Positions 1 to 7,114 of a stretch of DNA of 9,015 bases are shown in pieces. Position 1 is the stretch's first letter; each line of letters starts with the position of its first letter. The position numbers and the translations under genes were made by a program. The stretch covers positions 1 through 9,015 of the forward strand of contig JAUNNW010000051.1 in NCBI GenBank assembly GCA_030531285.1, read 5' to 3'. The notes below the pieces were generated by a model that searched no databases, was not told where the DNA came from, and saw nothing but the letters and a program-made list of their open reading frames with translations. The DNA comes from Synergistaceae bacterium (GTDB taxonomy: Bacteria > Synergistota > Synergistia > Synergistales > Synergistaceae).

Positions 1-772
1 GCAGCATTTTTGTCGTTCCGTCAATAAAGCGGACAAGCCCGTGCACGTACGAACCGGAGTGCACGAGAGCTCCGACCTTTTCCTGCGCCATGCCAAACAA
101 CTGAGCAGCCTCAATACACTCAATGCCTTTATTCATAAGCGTTGCACTGTCTATCGTTATCTTTGCGCCCATGTTCCACGTAGGGTGTTTCAGCGCATCG
201 GAAGGAGTCACCTTTTCCATCTGTTCAGCTGAAAAGTCTCTGAACGGACCTCCTGAAGCGGTGAGCCAAAGTTTTTCAACTTCTTCTGCAGGCGTACCTT
301 CCATACACTGCCATACGGCGCTGTGTTCGCTGTCAACGGGTCGCAGCTGATTTTTATACTGAACAAGCGGCATAACCCAAGGACCTGCCACTACAATACT
401 TTCCTTGTTTGCAAGAGAAACCTTTTTGCCCGCTTTAAGAGCGCATTGCAAAGCAGGAATTGCCGCCGTACCAGAAGACGCGAATACGACCTGGTCAACA
501 TCCGGAGAACAGACTATTTCAGACAATCTCTCAATTCCTGAAAGGCAGGTGAAATCATCATCCGAAAATGGAATTTCAGGATTGCTCAGGCAGAGGATTT
601 TTGAAGAAAAAGCGTGTCCAAGCTCTTTCAATTTTTTTTCGTTTGAATTCGCGGCAAGAGCAACTACCCTGAAACATTCAGGAAAACGCGAGCAGACGTC
701 AAGCACGGAACTGCCTACGCTTCCCGTCGCACCTATAACCGCTATGTTTTGCATTTCATTATGTTTCGTCAT
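1..772 (-). CDS. dxr: 1-deoxy-D-xylulose 5-phosphate reductoisomerase, partial (C-terminus beyond left edge)
   Basis: Dxr (IspC) converts DXP to 2-C-methyl-D-erythritol 4-phosphate with NADPH, the committed step of the MEP isoprenoid pathway in the cytosol. The frame stays open for 257 codons from the ATG at 772 to the window edge, about two thirds of the usual 380-400 residues. Visible motifs are the NADPH-binding GATGSVG (residues 14-20), LANKES (120-125), the metal-binding VDSEH with Asp147 and Glu149, the substrate loop HPTWNMG (196-202), and MNKGIE (213-218) with Asn214, Lys215 and Glu218. The later HPQSxxH segment of the family reads HSGSYVH here (238-244), keeping the Ser and the last His. 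The start codon overlaps the cdsA stop in an ATGA, and no Shine-Dalgarno is seen, so translation is probably coupled to cdsA. An in-frame ATG at 754 is an alternative start. Family assignment is very secure. Confidence 0.96.
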   Translation of the reverse strand, partial: MTKHNEMQNIAVIGATGSVGSSVLDVCSRFPECFRVVALAANSNEKKLKELGHAFSSKILCLSNPEIPFSDDDFTCLSGIERLSEIVCSPDVDQVVFASSGTAAIPALQCALKAGKKVSLANKESIVVAGPWVMPLVQYKNQLRPVDSEHSAVWQCMEGTPAEEVEKLWLTASGGPFRDFSAEQMEKVTPSDALKHPTWNMGAKITIDSATLMNKGIECIEAAQLFGMAQEKVGALVHSGSYVHGLVRFIDGTTKML

Positions 773-1584
773 CTTACAAAAAGTCCGAAAATTATATACG
801 CGATAACAGCGTTTACGAGCATACTGTCGAAACGGTCAAGCATTCCGCCGTGTCCCGGAATAATGTTCCCTGAATCCTTGACTCCGGCTTCTCTTTTGAG
901 AACAGATTCTGCAAGGTCTCCTGCCTGACCGAGCACTCCGCAAAACAGTCCGAGCGCTGTCATATGCAGAAGCGGAAGCTTAAAAAGCAGCGCTCCCGCA
1001 AACGCACACAACATACAGGCAGCAGCCCCTCCGAAACTTCCTTCCCACGTTTTTTTCGGACTGACTTTGTCGCAAAGTTTGTGTTTTCCAAAGCGCCTTC
1101 CTGTAAAATAGGCGAAAACATCGCAAGCCCAGGTGCAGAAGAAAAGCACCGTAAGCAAAGCCTTGCCGTTTTCAGTATCACGCAGAAGTGCAAGATAGCA
1201 CCACGGGAGAACGGCGTAAGCAACTCCTCCGATAAAGTTGCCGGTACTGCGCAGAGCCATGCTGTTGCCGCTTCTCTGTCTGTCCCACACCTCGTCGAAC
1301 AGCACTAAAATCACAAAAATGGATGCAAAAACAAGAAACCGACCGCTTTCACGTTTAAAAACAATCGCATAAAGAACTGCTCCTGCAAACAGGAACATCA
1401 GTATAGGAGAATATTTATGGTCTTTTGCCGTAAGTTTGTAAAATTCCTGCAAAGAGGCAAGAGAGGCAGCTGAACATATCACAGCCCACAACGGATTTCC
1501 AAACCAAATGCCGCCCAAAACGGCTGTGACTACAAATATGCTGCCAACTATGCGCAGCGGTAAATCTGATTTTTTATTTTCCAT
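769..1584 (-). CDS. cdsA: Phosphatidate cytidylyltransferase (CDP-diglyceride synthase)
   Basis: CdsA is an inner-membrane enzyme that makes CDP-diacylglycerol from phosphatidic acid and CTP, the precursor of bacterial phospholipids. The 271-residue protein is mostly hydrophobic, with several membrane helices from about residue 11 onward. It carries the CDS family signature near the C-terminus (residues 227-253): SVLKREAGVKDSG, then PGHGGMLDRFD, including the conserved KR, KD, HGG and DRxD positions. The upstream SPKKTWEGSFGG segment is also typical. I chose the ATG at 1584, which lies inside the end of uppS (11-nt overlap) and has a weak AGAAG 8 nt upstream. A TTG at 1602 in the same frame would add six residues but has no better ribosome site. 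The stop overlaps the dxr start by 4 nt. The gene is intact and the length is normal. Confidence 0.96.
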   Translation of the reverse strand: MENKKSDLPLRIVGSIFVVTAVLGGIWFGNPLWAVICSAASLASLQEFYKLTAKDHKYSPILMFLFAGAVLYAIVFKRESGRFLVFASIFVILVLFDEVWDRQRSGNSMALRSTGNFIGGVAYAVLPWCYLALLRDTENGKALLTVLFFCTWACDVFAYFTGRRFGKHKLCDKVSPKKTWEGSFGGAAACMLCAFAGALLFKLPLLHMTALGLFCGVLGQAGDLAESVLKREAGVKDSGNIIPGHGGMLDRFDSMLVNAVIAYIIFGLFVR

Positions 1585-2254
1585 AACGTCTGCTTCTTTC
1601 AAAATAACTGTCTATTGCCTTTTTCAGTTCTTCTTTGCCAAAATCAGGCCAAAGAGTGTCAGTAAAATAATATTCGCTGTATGCGCCTTCCCAGATCCAA
1701 AAATTGCTCATTCGCAGTTCTCCGCTCGTGCGGACAAGAAGGTCTGGATCGGGGACGTCAGGAAGATACATTTGTCTGCTCAGTTCAGCTTCCGTTATTT
1801 CCGCGACACCTGCTTTCAGCAGATTGTTCACCGCATCGGTTATTTCCCTGCGTCCGCCGTAGTTAAAGCAGACAATCAGTTGAATTACGTCGTTATCTTT
1901 CGTTTTTTCTTCTATACCGTGCAAAATTTCCGCTATTTCCGCCGAAACCATGTCAGAAGCTCCTGCAAAACGGATTCGCACACCTTCCTTCATAAGCTCG
2001 CGCAGTTTAAGCTTTGCGTAGAACTTGAACAGACCCATAAGCTGAGAAACTTCTTCGGCGCTTCTGTTCCAGTTTTCGGTGGAAAAAGCATAGACGGAGA
2101 TGTACTTGACACCGAATTCCTTTGCCGCGCGAAGCGTGTTTTCAAGCGCCTTTACACCGGCGTGCCAGCCCATAATCTGCGGCAGTCCGCGTTTTTTTGC
2201 CCATCGGCGGTTTCCGTCCATAATCAACCCGATATGCCGGATCGTATTTTCCAT
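1574..2254 (-). CDS. uppS: Undecaprenyl diphosphate synthase (cis-prenyltransferase)
   Basis: UppS condenses farnesyl diphosphate with eight isopentenyl diphosphates to give C55 undecaprenyl diphosphate, precursor of the lipid carrier for peptidoglycan and surface glycans. The 226-residue protein starts close to the catalytic motif IMDGNRRWA (11-19, Asp13 being the Mg-binding aspartate). It continues with FSTENWNR (57-64) and ends with the family signature DPDLLVRTSGELRMSNF (169-185), AYSEYYF and LWPDF. It is slightly shorter than the roughly 250-residue E. coli enzyme, mostly at the C-terminus, but all catalytic blocks are present. The ATG is preceded by AAGGGG (9-nt spacing) and lies 14 nt after the glycosylase stop. 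Its product depends on the isoprenoid pathway that dxr, two genes downstream, starts. The uppS-cdsA-dxr order is widely conserved in bacteria. Confidence 0.97.
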   Translation of the reverse strand: MENTIRHIGLIMDGNRRWAKKRGLPQIMGWHAGVKALENTLRAAKEFGVKYISVYAFSTENWNRSAEEVSQLMGLFKFYAKLKLRELMKEGVRIRFAGASDMVSAEIAEILHGIEEKTKDNDVIQLIVCFNYGGRREITDAVNNLLKAGVAEITEAELSRQMYLPDVPDPDLLVRTSGELRMSNFWIWEGAYSEYYFTDTLWPDFGKEELKKAIDSYFERSRRYGK

Positions 2255-2268
2255 TTTCTCCAGCCCCT

Positions 2269-2922
2269 TTATCCGAAGATTGTTTCGTCAAGTCTGCCTG
2301 TTTGTTTGTAACGCTCCCACTGACGTTTGACTTCCTGTATGTCAAGCCATGTGAGATGCTTCGGTCCACCCTCTTTGGACGTATTGTTGCGGAGCAGATA
2401 ACTTGGGTGAAACATCGGCATAACAGCGGCGCCGTGCCATTCAAACCATCTTCCGCGCAGCTTTGTAATACCTTCCGTTGTTTTGAGTATCCAGCGCAGC
2501 GGTGTGTTGCCGAGAAGAACTATAAGCGCAGGCTTCATAATCAGAATCTGCGTCTGCAGATGCCTGTCGCAGCACAGCATCTCTTCCGGTGTTGGAACCC
2601 TGTTTTCAGGCGGACGGCATTTTACAATGTTCGTAATAAACACGTCTTTTCTTTCTATGCCAGCTGCGGACAAAATCTGCGTAAGCAGCTGCCCCGCGCG
2701 TCCTACAAACGGAAGTCCTTGACTGTCTTCGTCAGCTCCGGGACCTTCGCCTATAAACAGCAGGCTGCTCTTTCTGTCACCATCGCCGAAGACGACCTTG
2801 TTTCTTGTTTCGGATAGGGGGCAGGCTTTGCAGGCAAGCGTGAATTTCCTCGTCTCTTCCCAGAGAATTTCTGCTGCCTGCTCTCTTTCTTCATCCGTAA
2901 GTCCAAAAAGTTTTTCGCTCAC
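2269..2922 (-). CDS. Uracil-DNA glycosylase, family 4 (4Fe-4S type)
   Basis: This enzyme excises uracil from DNA in base-excision repair. The family 4 features are clear in the 217 residues. Cys31-x2-Cys34 and Cys102-x15-Cys118 are positioned as the four ligands of the [4Fe-4S] cluster. GEGPGADED (58-66), followed by LPFVGRAGQLL, forms motif A, and HPSYLLRN (172-179) forms the second active-site motif. TNIVKCRPPENR (98-108) is also characteristic. Length matches the family (about 200-220). The start is a GTG that overlaps the preceding stop (GTGA). It is supported by a perfect GGAGG 7 nt upstream, located inside the end of the preceding gene. The gene replaces nothing obvious in the envelope pathway. 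Its place here probably reflects conserved operon structure rather than shared chemistry. Genome annotations often label this family simply 'uracil-DNA glycosylase' or 'phage SPO1 DNA polymerase-related'. Confidence 0.93.
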   Translation of the reverse strand: MSEKLFGLTDEEREQAAEILWEETRKFTLACKACPLSETRNKVVFGDGDRKSSLLFIGEGPGADEDSQGLPFVGRAGQLLTQILSAAGIERKDVFITNIVKCRPPENRVPTPEEMLCCDRHLQTQILIMKPALIVLLGNTPLRWILKTTEGITKLRGRWFEWHGAAVMPMFHPSYLLRNNTSKEGGPKHLTWLDIQEVKRQWERYKQTGRLDETIFG

Positions 2923-3755
2923 AGCAAGACCTCCGCTACGGTTACGTTTATTTTTTTAATATCAATACCTGTAAAATATCCCACGCCGGACATAATGCGT
3001 TTCTTTACATTTTCTGCGACTTCAAGCAGCGTTTTGCTTCCGGCGAGTGCGCTGATTTCTACATCTATTTCAACTCCGTCGTCATATGAGCTGATTGAAA
3101 GTTCCTTCACAGCCGCTGTCTGCTCCGTTCTCAAGGCGAGAAAATGCGTGAGCTGTTTTATTGCTTCAGGCTCAACGTGCATTTCCCCGCAAAAACTGAA
3201 CGGCGGATGCACGATTGTCTTTTCTGTTTCTTTTTCTTCATTGACACCCCAAATACCGCGGAGCTGTCCTACAAGCTTTCCGGAGAAATTTTTTCTTACA
3301 AGCGCCTGCGACACCGGAATTACGTGCTGTTTTTTCCCGTAACGCTCAATACGTGCTTTCTCCATATCTTCCTTTGTTGAAACGTCTTCTATGTGTATCG
3401 TGCGCGATGGCGCTTTCATTCCGAGTTTTTTAAGAATTTTGTCTGCCATGGAATCAGAAGTAGCGATCACGAGCAGGTTGCACGGCGAAACTTCCTTGAA
3501 AAACTCAATAACCTCGTTTCTGTGACCTTCAAAATCAAAAATTGCCCTTCGTATTGCACTTATGCGGTTAAGTTCGGATTTTGCGCTTTTTCCGCAAACG
3601 ATACTTCCTTTGTGTATCACAAGTCCGTCGTCTATAATGTAATCAGCGCCAAGCAGAGATGCGACATACTGTGCACGCCGGCTTTTACCAGTTCCTGCCG
3701 CACCGCTGAATACAAAGGTTTCTATACTGTCAAAAATTATTTCGTTTTCAGTCAT
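2919..3755 (-). CDS. P-loop NTPase-like protein with C-terminal Asp23/Gls24-like domain
   Basis: The 278-residue protein has two parts. The N-terminus carries a clean Walker A motif, GAAGTGKS (18-25), after a hydrophobic strand. A segment follows with IDDGLVIHKG (41-50) and GKSAKSELNRISAIRRAIF (55-73), and a hydrophobic strand LLVIATSD (94-101) could be the Walker B region. From about residue 190 to the end the sequence resembles Asp23/Gls24 domains: a predicted strand YDDGVEIDVEISALAG, a helix TLLEVAENVKKRIMSG, then TGIDIKKINVTVAEV. Asp23 proteins are small envelope-stress or membrane-associated proteins in Firmicutes; an ATPase-like module attached to one is unusual. No signal peptide or membrane helix is seen, so it is probably cytosolic. 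It lies 3 nt after murA and overlaps the glycosylase by 4 nt, so it is co-translated with both. No specific function can be assigned; nucleotide binding is inference from the P-loop. Confidence 0.85.
   Translation of the reverse strand: MTENEIIFDSIETFVFSGAAGTGKSRRAQYVASLLGADYIIDDGLVIHKGSIVCGKSAKSELNRISAIRRAIFDFEGHRNEVIEFFKEVSPCNLLVIATSDSMADKILKKLGMKAPSRTIHIEDVSTKEDMEKARIERYGKKQHVIPVSQALVRKNFSGKLVGQLRGIWGVNEEKETEKTIVHPPFSFCGEMHVEPEAIKQLTHFLALRTEQTAAVKELSISSYDDGVEIDVEISALAGSKTLLEVAENVKKRIMSGVGYFTGIDIKKINVTVAEVLL
2930..2934 (-). promoter_or_regulatory. Shine-Dalgarno fixing the GTG start of the uracil-DNA glycosylase
   Basis: GGAGG lies 7 nt before the GTG at 2922, inside the last codons of the P-loop/Asp23 gene. 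It fixes a non-ATG start that overlaps the upstream stop codon by four bases. Confidence 0.85.
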
Positions 3756-3758
3756 AAA

Positions 3759-5018
3759 CTATTCTTCAATCAGCTTTATTTTCGCGCCGAGCGAATTAAG
3801 TTTCCCGATAATGTCCTCATAGCCGCGCCATACGTGGTCAAGATTACCAACTTTGCTCACACCTTCCGCGGCTATTCCCAAAAGAATCATGGCTGCCCCT
3901 GCACGCAGGTCCGTAGCAAACATTTCCGCACCCTTAATTTCTGGAACACCTTCAATGACAGCCGTGTTTTCCTGAACCGCAATTTTGGTACCTGTTTTGT
4001 TAAATTCAGGGACATGTCTAAGTCTTGATTCAAAAATACCCTCCTGTATTACGCTGGTTCCGTCAGCTATCGATAGCAAAGCCATAAACTGAGGCTGGGC
4101 ATCAGTAGGAAAACCGGGATGCGGCATCGTTTTTATCGAGACAGCGGAAAGTTTTCCTGCGTATTCAGCAGTAATACTGTCAGGTTCAAGTGTCAGTTTT
4201 GCGCCCGCTTCTTCAAGCTTTTGCAGAGCTGCCGCAAGCATTTGCGGTTCAATGCCTTCAACCTTTACTTTTCCGCCGCTGATAACCCCCCCGACAAGAT
4301 ATGTAGCTGCTTCTATGCGATCAGGAACAACAGAAGCTCTTGAAGATTTCAGGAAATTCTGTCCCATTATGCGCATTGCAGGAGTTCCGTCGCCAAAAAT
4401 AGGCACTCCCATACCACGCAGAACGTTTGCAAGATTCACTATTTCCGGCTCGCACGCAGCATTCTCTATTGTTGTAGAACCGTCCGCAAGGGCGGCTGCC
4501 ATCATTATATTTTCCGTAGCTCCTACGGACGGGAAATCGAACGCTACATTTGCGCCCTTAAGCCTTCCGTCAGTTTCGGCGTAGACAGCTCCGTTGCGGA
4601 GACTGATACGCGCTCCCATTGCGCGCAGAGCCTTTATGTGAAAATCTATCGGACGGCTTCCGATTGCACAGCCTCCCGGAAGCGGCAGCACTGTTTTTCC
4701 GCAGCGTGCCGTAAGAGGCCCGAGAACCAGTGAAGATGCTCTCATTTTACGCACAAGATCCGCCGGAGTGTTCCATTCCAGATCTTCAGGAACGCTAATT
4801 TTCATTCTGCCGTCTGTAAAACTCACCTCTGCACCAAGCCGCTGCAAAAGCTCCGCCATGGTGCGAACGTCCTGCAAATCAGGAACGTTATCAAGTTCCA
4901 GCGCCTGTCCCTTGAGAAGAATTGCAGACGCCATCACGGGAAGAGCCGCATTTTTGGCTCCCTGCACCCGTACCGTTCCGTTAAGCGGCGTACCGCCTTT
5001 GATTAACATCTTCTGCAA
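3759..5018 (-). CDS. murA: UDP-N-acetylglucosamine 1-carboxyvinyltransferase (MurA)
   Basis: MurA transfers enolpyruvate from PEP to UDP-GlcNAc, the first committed step of peptidoglycan synthesis, in the cytosol. With the chosen start the protein is 419 residues, the same length as E. coli MurA. Lys22-Asn23 in VQGAKNAALP fall at the E. coli positions. The catalytic cysteine is present as Cys117 in PGGCAIGSRPIDFHI, the fosfomycin-target type rather than the resistant Asp variant. MRASSLVLGPLTAR and GFPTDAQPQF, with the catalytic aspartate, are also intact. The start is a TTG at 5018 because a seven-base match to the anti-Shine-Dalgarno (GAGGTGA, 5024-5030) is 8 nt upstream of it when counted from GAGG. 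The ATG at 5009 (416 residues) is too far from this site but cannot be excluded. A 47-nt gap separates it from wecB. Confidence 0.97.
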   Translation of the reverse strand: MQKMLIKGGTPLNGTVRVQGAKNAALPVMASAILLKGQALELDNVPDLQDVRTMAELLQRLGAEVSFTDGRMKISVPEDLEWNTPADLVRKMRASSLVLGPLTARCGKTVLPLPGGCAIGSRPIDFHIKALRAMGARISLRNGAVYAETDGRLKGANVAFDFPSVGATENIMMAAALADGSTTIENAACEPEIVNLANVLRGMGVPIFGDGTPAMRIMGQNFLKSSRASVVPDRIEAATYLVGGVISGGKVKVEGIEPQMLAAALQKLEEAGAKLTLEPDSITAEYAGKLSAVSIKTMPHPGFPTDAQPQFMALLSIADGTSVIQEGIFESRLRHVPEFNKTGTKIAVQENTAVIEGVPEIKGAEMFATDLRAGAAMILLGIAAEGVSKVGNLDHVWRGYEDIIGKLNSLGAKIKLIEE

Positions 5019-5023
5019 ATTCT

Positions 5024-5030
5024 TCACCTC
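5024..5030 (-). promoter_or_regulatory. Shine-Dalgarno favouring a TTG start for murA
   Basis: GAGGTGA is a seven-base complement to the 16S rRNA tail. GAGG lies 8 nt before the TTG at 5018 but 17 nt before the ATG at 5009. The TTG start also gives the exact E. coli MurA length. Confidence 0.7.
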
Positions 5031-5065
5031 ACAAAGCAGGATCAAACCCTTGCTCTGTCTTTTCC

Positions 5066-6199
5066 TTATTCGTGCGTTCTGAAATATTCTTCAAGAGATT
5101 TTGCTATTTTCTTTGACGCAGTTCCGTCGCCGAAAGGCTGGTCGTCGCATTTTTTCCTGATTGCTTCGGCAAAACTGCAGTCTTCCATAATGCGCAGCGC
5201 GTTCAAAAGTATTCTTTCCCTGTCAACGCCTACAAGAATTCCGCTGCCATGTTCCACTGCCTCAGGACGCTCAGTTACGTCGCGCAGGATAAGCAGAGGT
5301 TTGCGTATTGCCGAAGTTTCCTCCTGTACCCCGCCGCTGTCGCTCATAAGGAATTTCGCTGCGTTCATCGTCCAGACAAAATCAGGATAGTTCAGCGGGT
5401 CGCAAAGAATAACCTGCGGTCTTTTTTCAAGATGTTTCCTGATAACCTCGCGTACAGCAGGATTCTTGTGCATCGGAACAACCATCCAAAGTTCGGGATG
5501 CCTGTCAAGCAGTTCCGTCAACGCAGAACAGATATTTTCCAGCGGCTCTCCCCACGACTCCCTGCGGTGGGCGGTAACAAGCACAAACGGCGCACCGTCA
5601 GGCAGCTTGGCAAAAATCTCAGGTTTTGACGTGTGGTCAACCGCGTAATACAGAGCGTCTATAACCGTGTTGCCTGTTACCGTTATCTCTGCTTTCGAGC
5701 CCTCTGCGACAAGATTTTCTTTCGCAGATTCCGTAGGTGCGAATGCCCAGTTTACGATTCTGTCGCAAAGCACGCGGTTCATCTCCTCCGGATACGGGAG
5801 ATACATATTTCCGCTGCGAAGACCTGCTTCAACGTGACCTATTTTTATTTTCCTGTAAAACGCAGCTAAAGAGGCGGCAAAAGTTGTAGTCGTGTCGCCG
5901 TGAACAAGCACCGCGTCCGGTTTTACCTTGTCAAAATACTCCCCAGCTCCGGTCAGCACTGAAGACGTAATGTAATCAAGAGACTGAGCCTGCTTCATAA
6001 TGTGCAGATTAAGGTCGGCTGTAAGCTTGAAATACTGCAGAGGCTGGTCAAGCATCTCAAGATGCTGCCCCGTTGCAAGAATTTCTACATCAAAATTTTC
6101 AACCTCCCTGAGAGCCATAACTACAGGAACCATTTTTATCGCTTCAGGACGCGTTCCGAAAACGCAAACTATTTTTCTTCGTTTGGTTGCATCAAGCAT
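5066..6199 (-). CDS. wecB: UDP-N-acetylglucosamine 2-epimerase (non-hydrolysing)
   Basis: WecB (MnaA) interconverts UDP-GlcNAc and UDP-ManNAc, supplying ManNAc for surface polysaccharide or teichoic-acid linkage units. The 377-residue length matches the family (E. coli 376). Diagnostic blocks are GTRPEAIKM (15-23), HGDTTTT (100-106), HVEAGLRSG (122-130), PYPEEMNR (135-142), TAHRRESWG (209-217), SDSGGVQEE (286-294) and RDVTERPEA (306-314). Asp102, Glu124 and Glu138 align by spacing with the catalytic Asp95, Glu117 and Glu131 of the E. coli enzyme. The start is the ATG at 6199, with GGAGG 8 nt upstream. A TTG two codons earlier is too close to that site. The gene follows the wecA-like gene by 15 nt, the usual wecA-wecB partnership. 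Confidence 0.96.
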   Translation of the reverse strand: MLDATKRRKIVCVFGTRPEAIKMVPVVMALREVENFDVEILATGQHLEMLDQPLQYFKLTADLNLHIMKQAQSLDYITSSVLTGAGEYFDKVKPDAVLVHGDTTTTFAASLAAFYRKIKIGHVEAGLRSGNMYLPYPEEMNRVLCDRIVNWAFAPTESAKENLVAEGSKAEITVTGNTVIDALYYAVDHTSKPEIFAKLPDGAPFVLVTAHRRESWGEPLENICSALTELLDRHPELWMVVPMHKNPAVREVIRKHLEKRPQVILCDPLNYPDFVWTMNAAKFLMSDSGGVQEETSAIRKPLLILRDVTERPEAVEHGSGILVGVDRERILLNALRIMEDCSFAEAIRKKCDDQPFGDGTASKKIAKSLEEYFRTHE

Positions 6200-6207
6200 A
6201 TTCAAGA

Positions 6208-6212
6208 CCTCC
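6208..6212 (-). promoter_or_regulatory. Shine-Dalgarno of wecB
   Basis: GGAGG lies 8 nt before the ATG at 6199 and only 2 nt before the in-frame TTG at 6205, which decides for the ATG. Confidence 0.8.
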
Positions 6213-6214
6213 GT

Positions 6215-7108
6215 TTAATATACGCGCGGAAACAGTCTGATTCCGAGCAGACTGAAGCCGGCGCATAAAATTGCAAAATGTATCGCGGCAAGCACAAAAA
6301 GCGTACAGAACTTTGAAAGTCCTGCGTCCTGCAGCTTATGGTGGGCATGTTTTCTGTCGGGAAGAAACGGTGATTTCTTTGAAATAATGCGCCGCGTCAT
6401 GACTGAAAGAGTGTCAATAACCGGATCTCCGCCTATAAGAAACAGACACACACAGCTGTTGACAAGACTGCGGCCAAAGAAATCGGGAAAAAAGTTCCAT
6501 GCAAGATGTGAAGCACATACAAAACCAAGCAAAGTGCTCCCGCCGTCGCCCAGAAACGTCTTCGGGAACGGGAAATTCCAAACCAGAACCCCAAAAATAA
6601 GCGTTGCCAGCATAAGCCACACATAACTGCCTCCCACCGAAAAAGCGGCAAGCACCGTAATCAGCGACAGTATAAGACACAAACCGTCCATTCCGTCAAC
6701 AAGATTGTAGGCATTCGTCATGCCCGTGATCCAAAACACAAAAAGCAGTCTCTGCCACAGAGGAAGCGGAAGCGTGTATGAAACGCACACGGCTGCGCAC
6801 AGCTGAAAACAGAGCCTGAGCAGCGGCGGAAGCGGATGCATGTCGTCCATGTAGCCAACAATAAAAATCAGAGAGGCCCCCGTAGCAATAAACGGGACTT
6901 CGACTCCCATATTGCCAACAAAAAGCGCCCACAACAGATAACCGCTCCAAAGGACTATACCGGCGCCACGCGGCATTATGCCACTGTGTTTCTTTCTTCC
7001 TCCGGGGACATCAACAAGCCTGAATTTCTTTGCCAGAGCAATCGAAACATAGGTGCCTGCAAGCCCCCAGAAAAAACTTATTAACGGAAAGAGATATCTG
7101 TGATACAA
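6215..7108 (-). CDS. Undecaprenyl-phosphate sugar-1-phosphate transferase (WecA/TagO/MraY superfamily)
   Basis: An integral membrane protein of 297 residues that transfers a sugar-1-phosphate, most likely GlcNAc-1-phosphate from UDP-GlcNAc, to undecaprenyl phosphate, starting a surface glycan. Family motifs appear in order: DVPGGRKKH (33-41) with MPRGAGI after it, GYMDDMHPLPP (85-95) with the Asp88-Asp89 pair, NAYNLVDGMDGL (132-143), FLGDGGS (185-191), and the cytoplasmic PDRKHAHHKL (250-259). The PDRxHxHH motif fits the WecA/TagO branch better than MraY. It is shorter than E. coli WecA (367 residues) but no motif is missing. The start is a TTG 6 nt after the upstream stop, with AGGG close before it; no in-frame ATG lies nearby. 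Adjacent wecB supports a role in a ManNAc-containing polymer. The exact sugar cannot be read from sequence. Confidence 0.92.
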   Translation of the reverse strand: MYHRYLFPLISFFWGLAGTYVSIALAKKFRLVDVPGGRKKHSGIMPRGAGIVLWSGYLLWALFVGNMGVEVPFIATGASLIFIVGYMDDMHPLPPLLRLCFQLCAAVCVSYTLPLPLWQRLLFVFWITGMTNAYNLVDGMDGLCLILSLITVLAAFSVGGSYVWLMLATLIFGVLVWNFPFPKTFLGDGGSTLLGFVCASHLAWNFFPDFFGRSLVNSCVCLFLIGGDPVIDTLSVMTRRIISKKSPFLPDRKHAHHKLQDAGLSKFCTLFVLAAIHFAILCAGFSLLGIRLFPRVY

Positions 7109-7114
7109 AACGCC

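Noticed and set aside
1508..2311. Plus-strand open frame of 267 codons opposite uppS
   Set aside because: The opposite strand encodes an unambiguous UppS; this frame is a codon-bias shadow with no family motif.
3393..4028. Plus-strand open frame of 211 codons opposite murA and the P-loop gene
   Set aside because: It spans the junction of two real genes on the other strand and has no domain or start signal.
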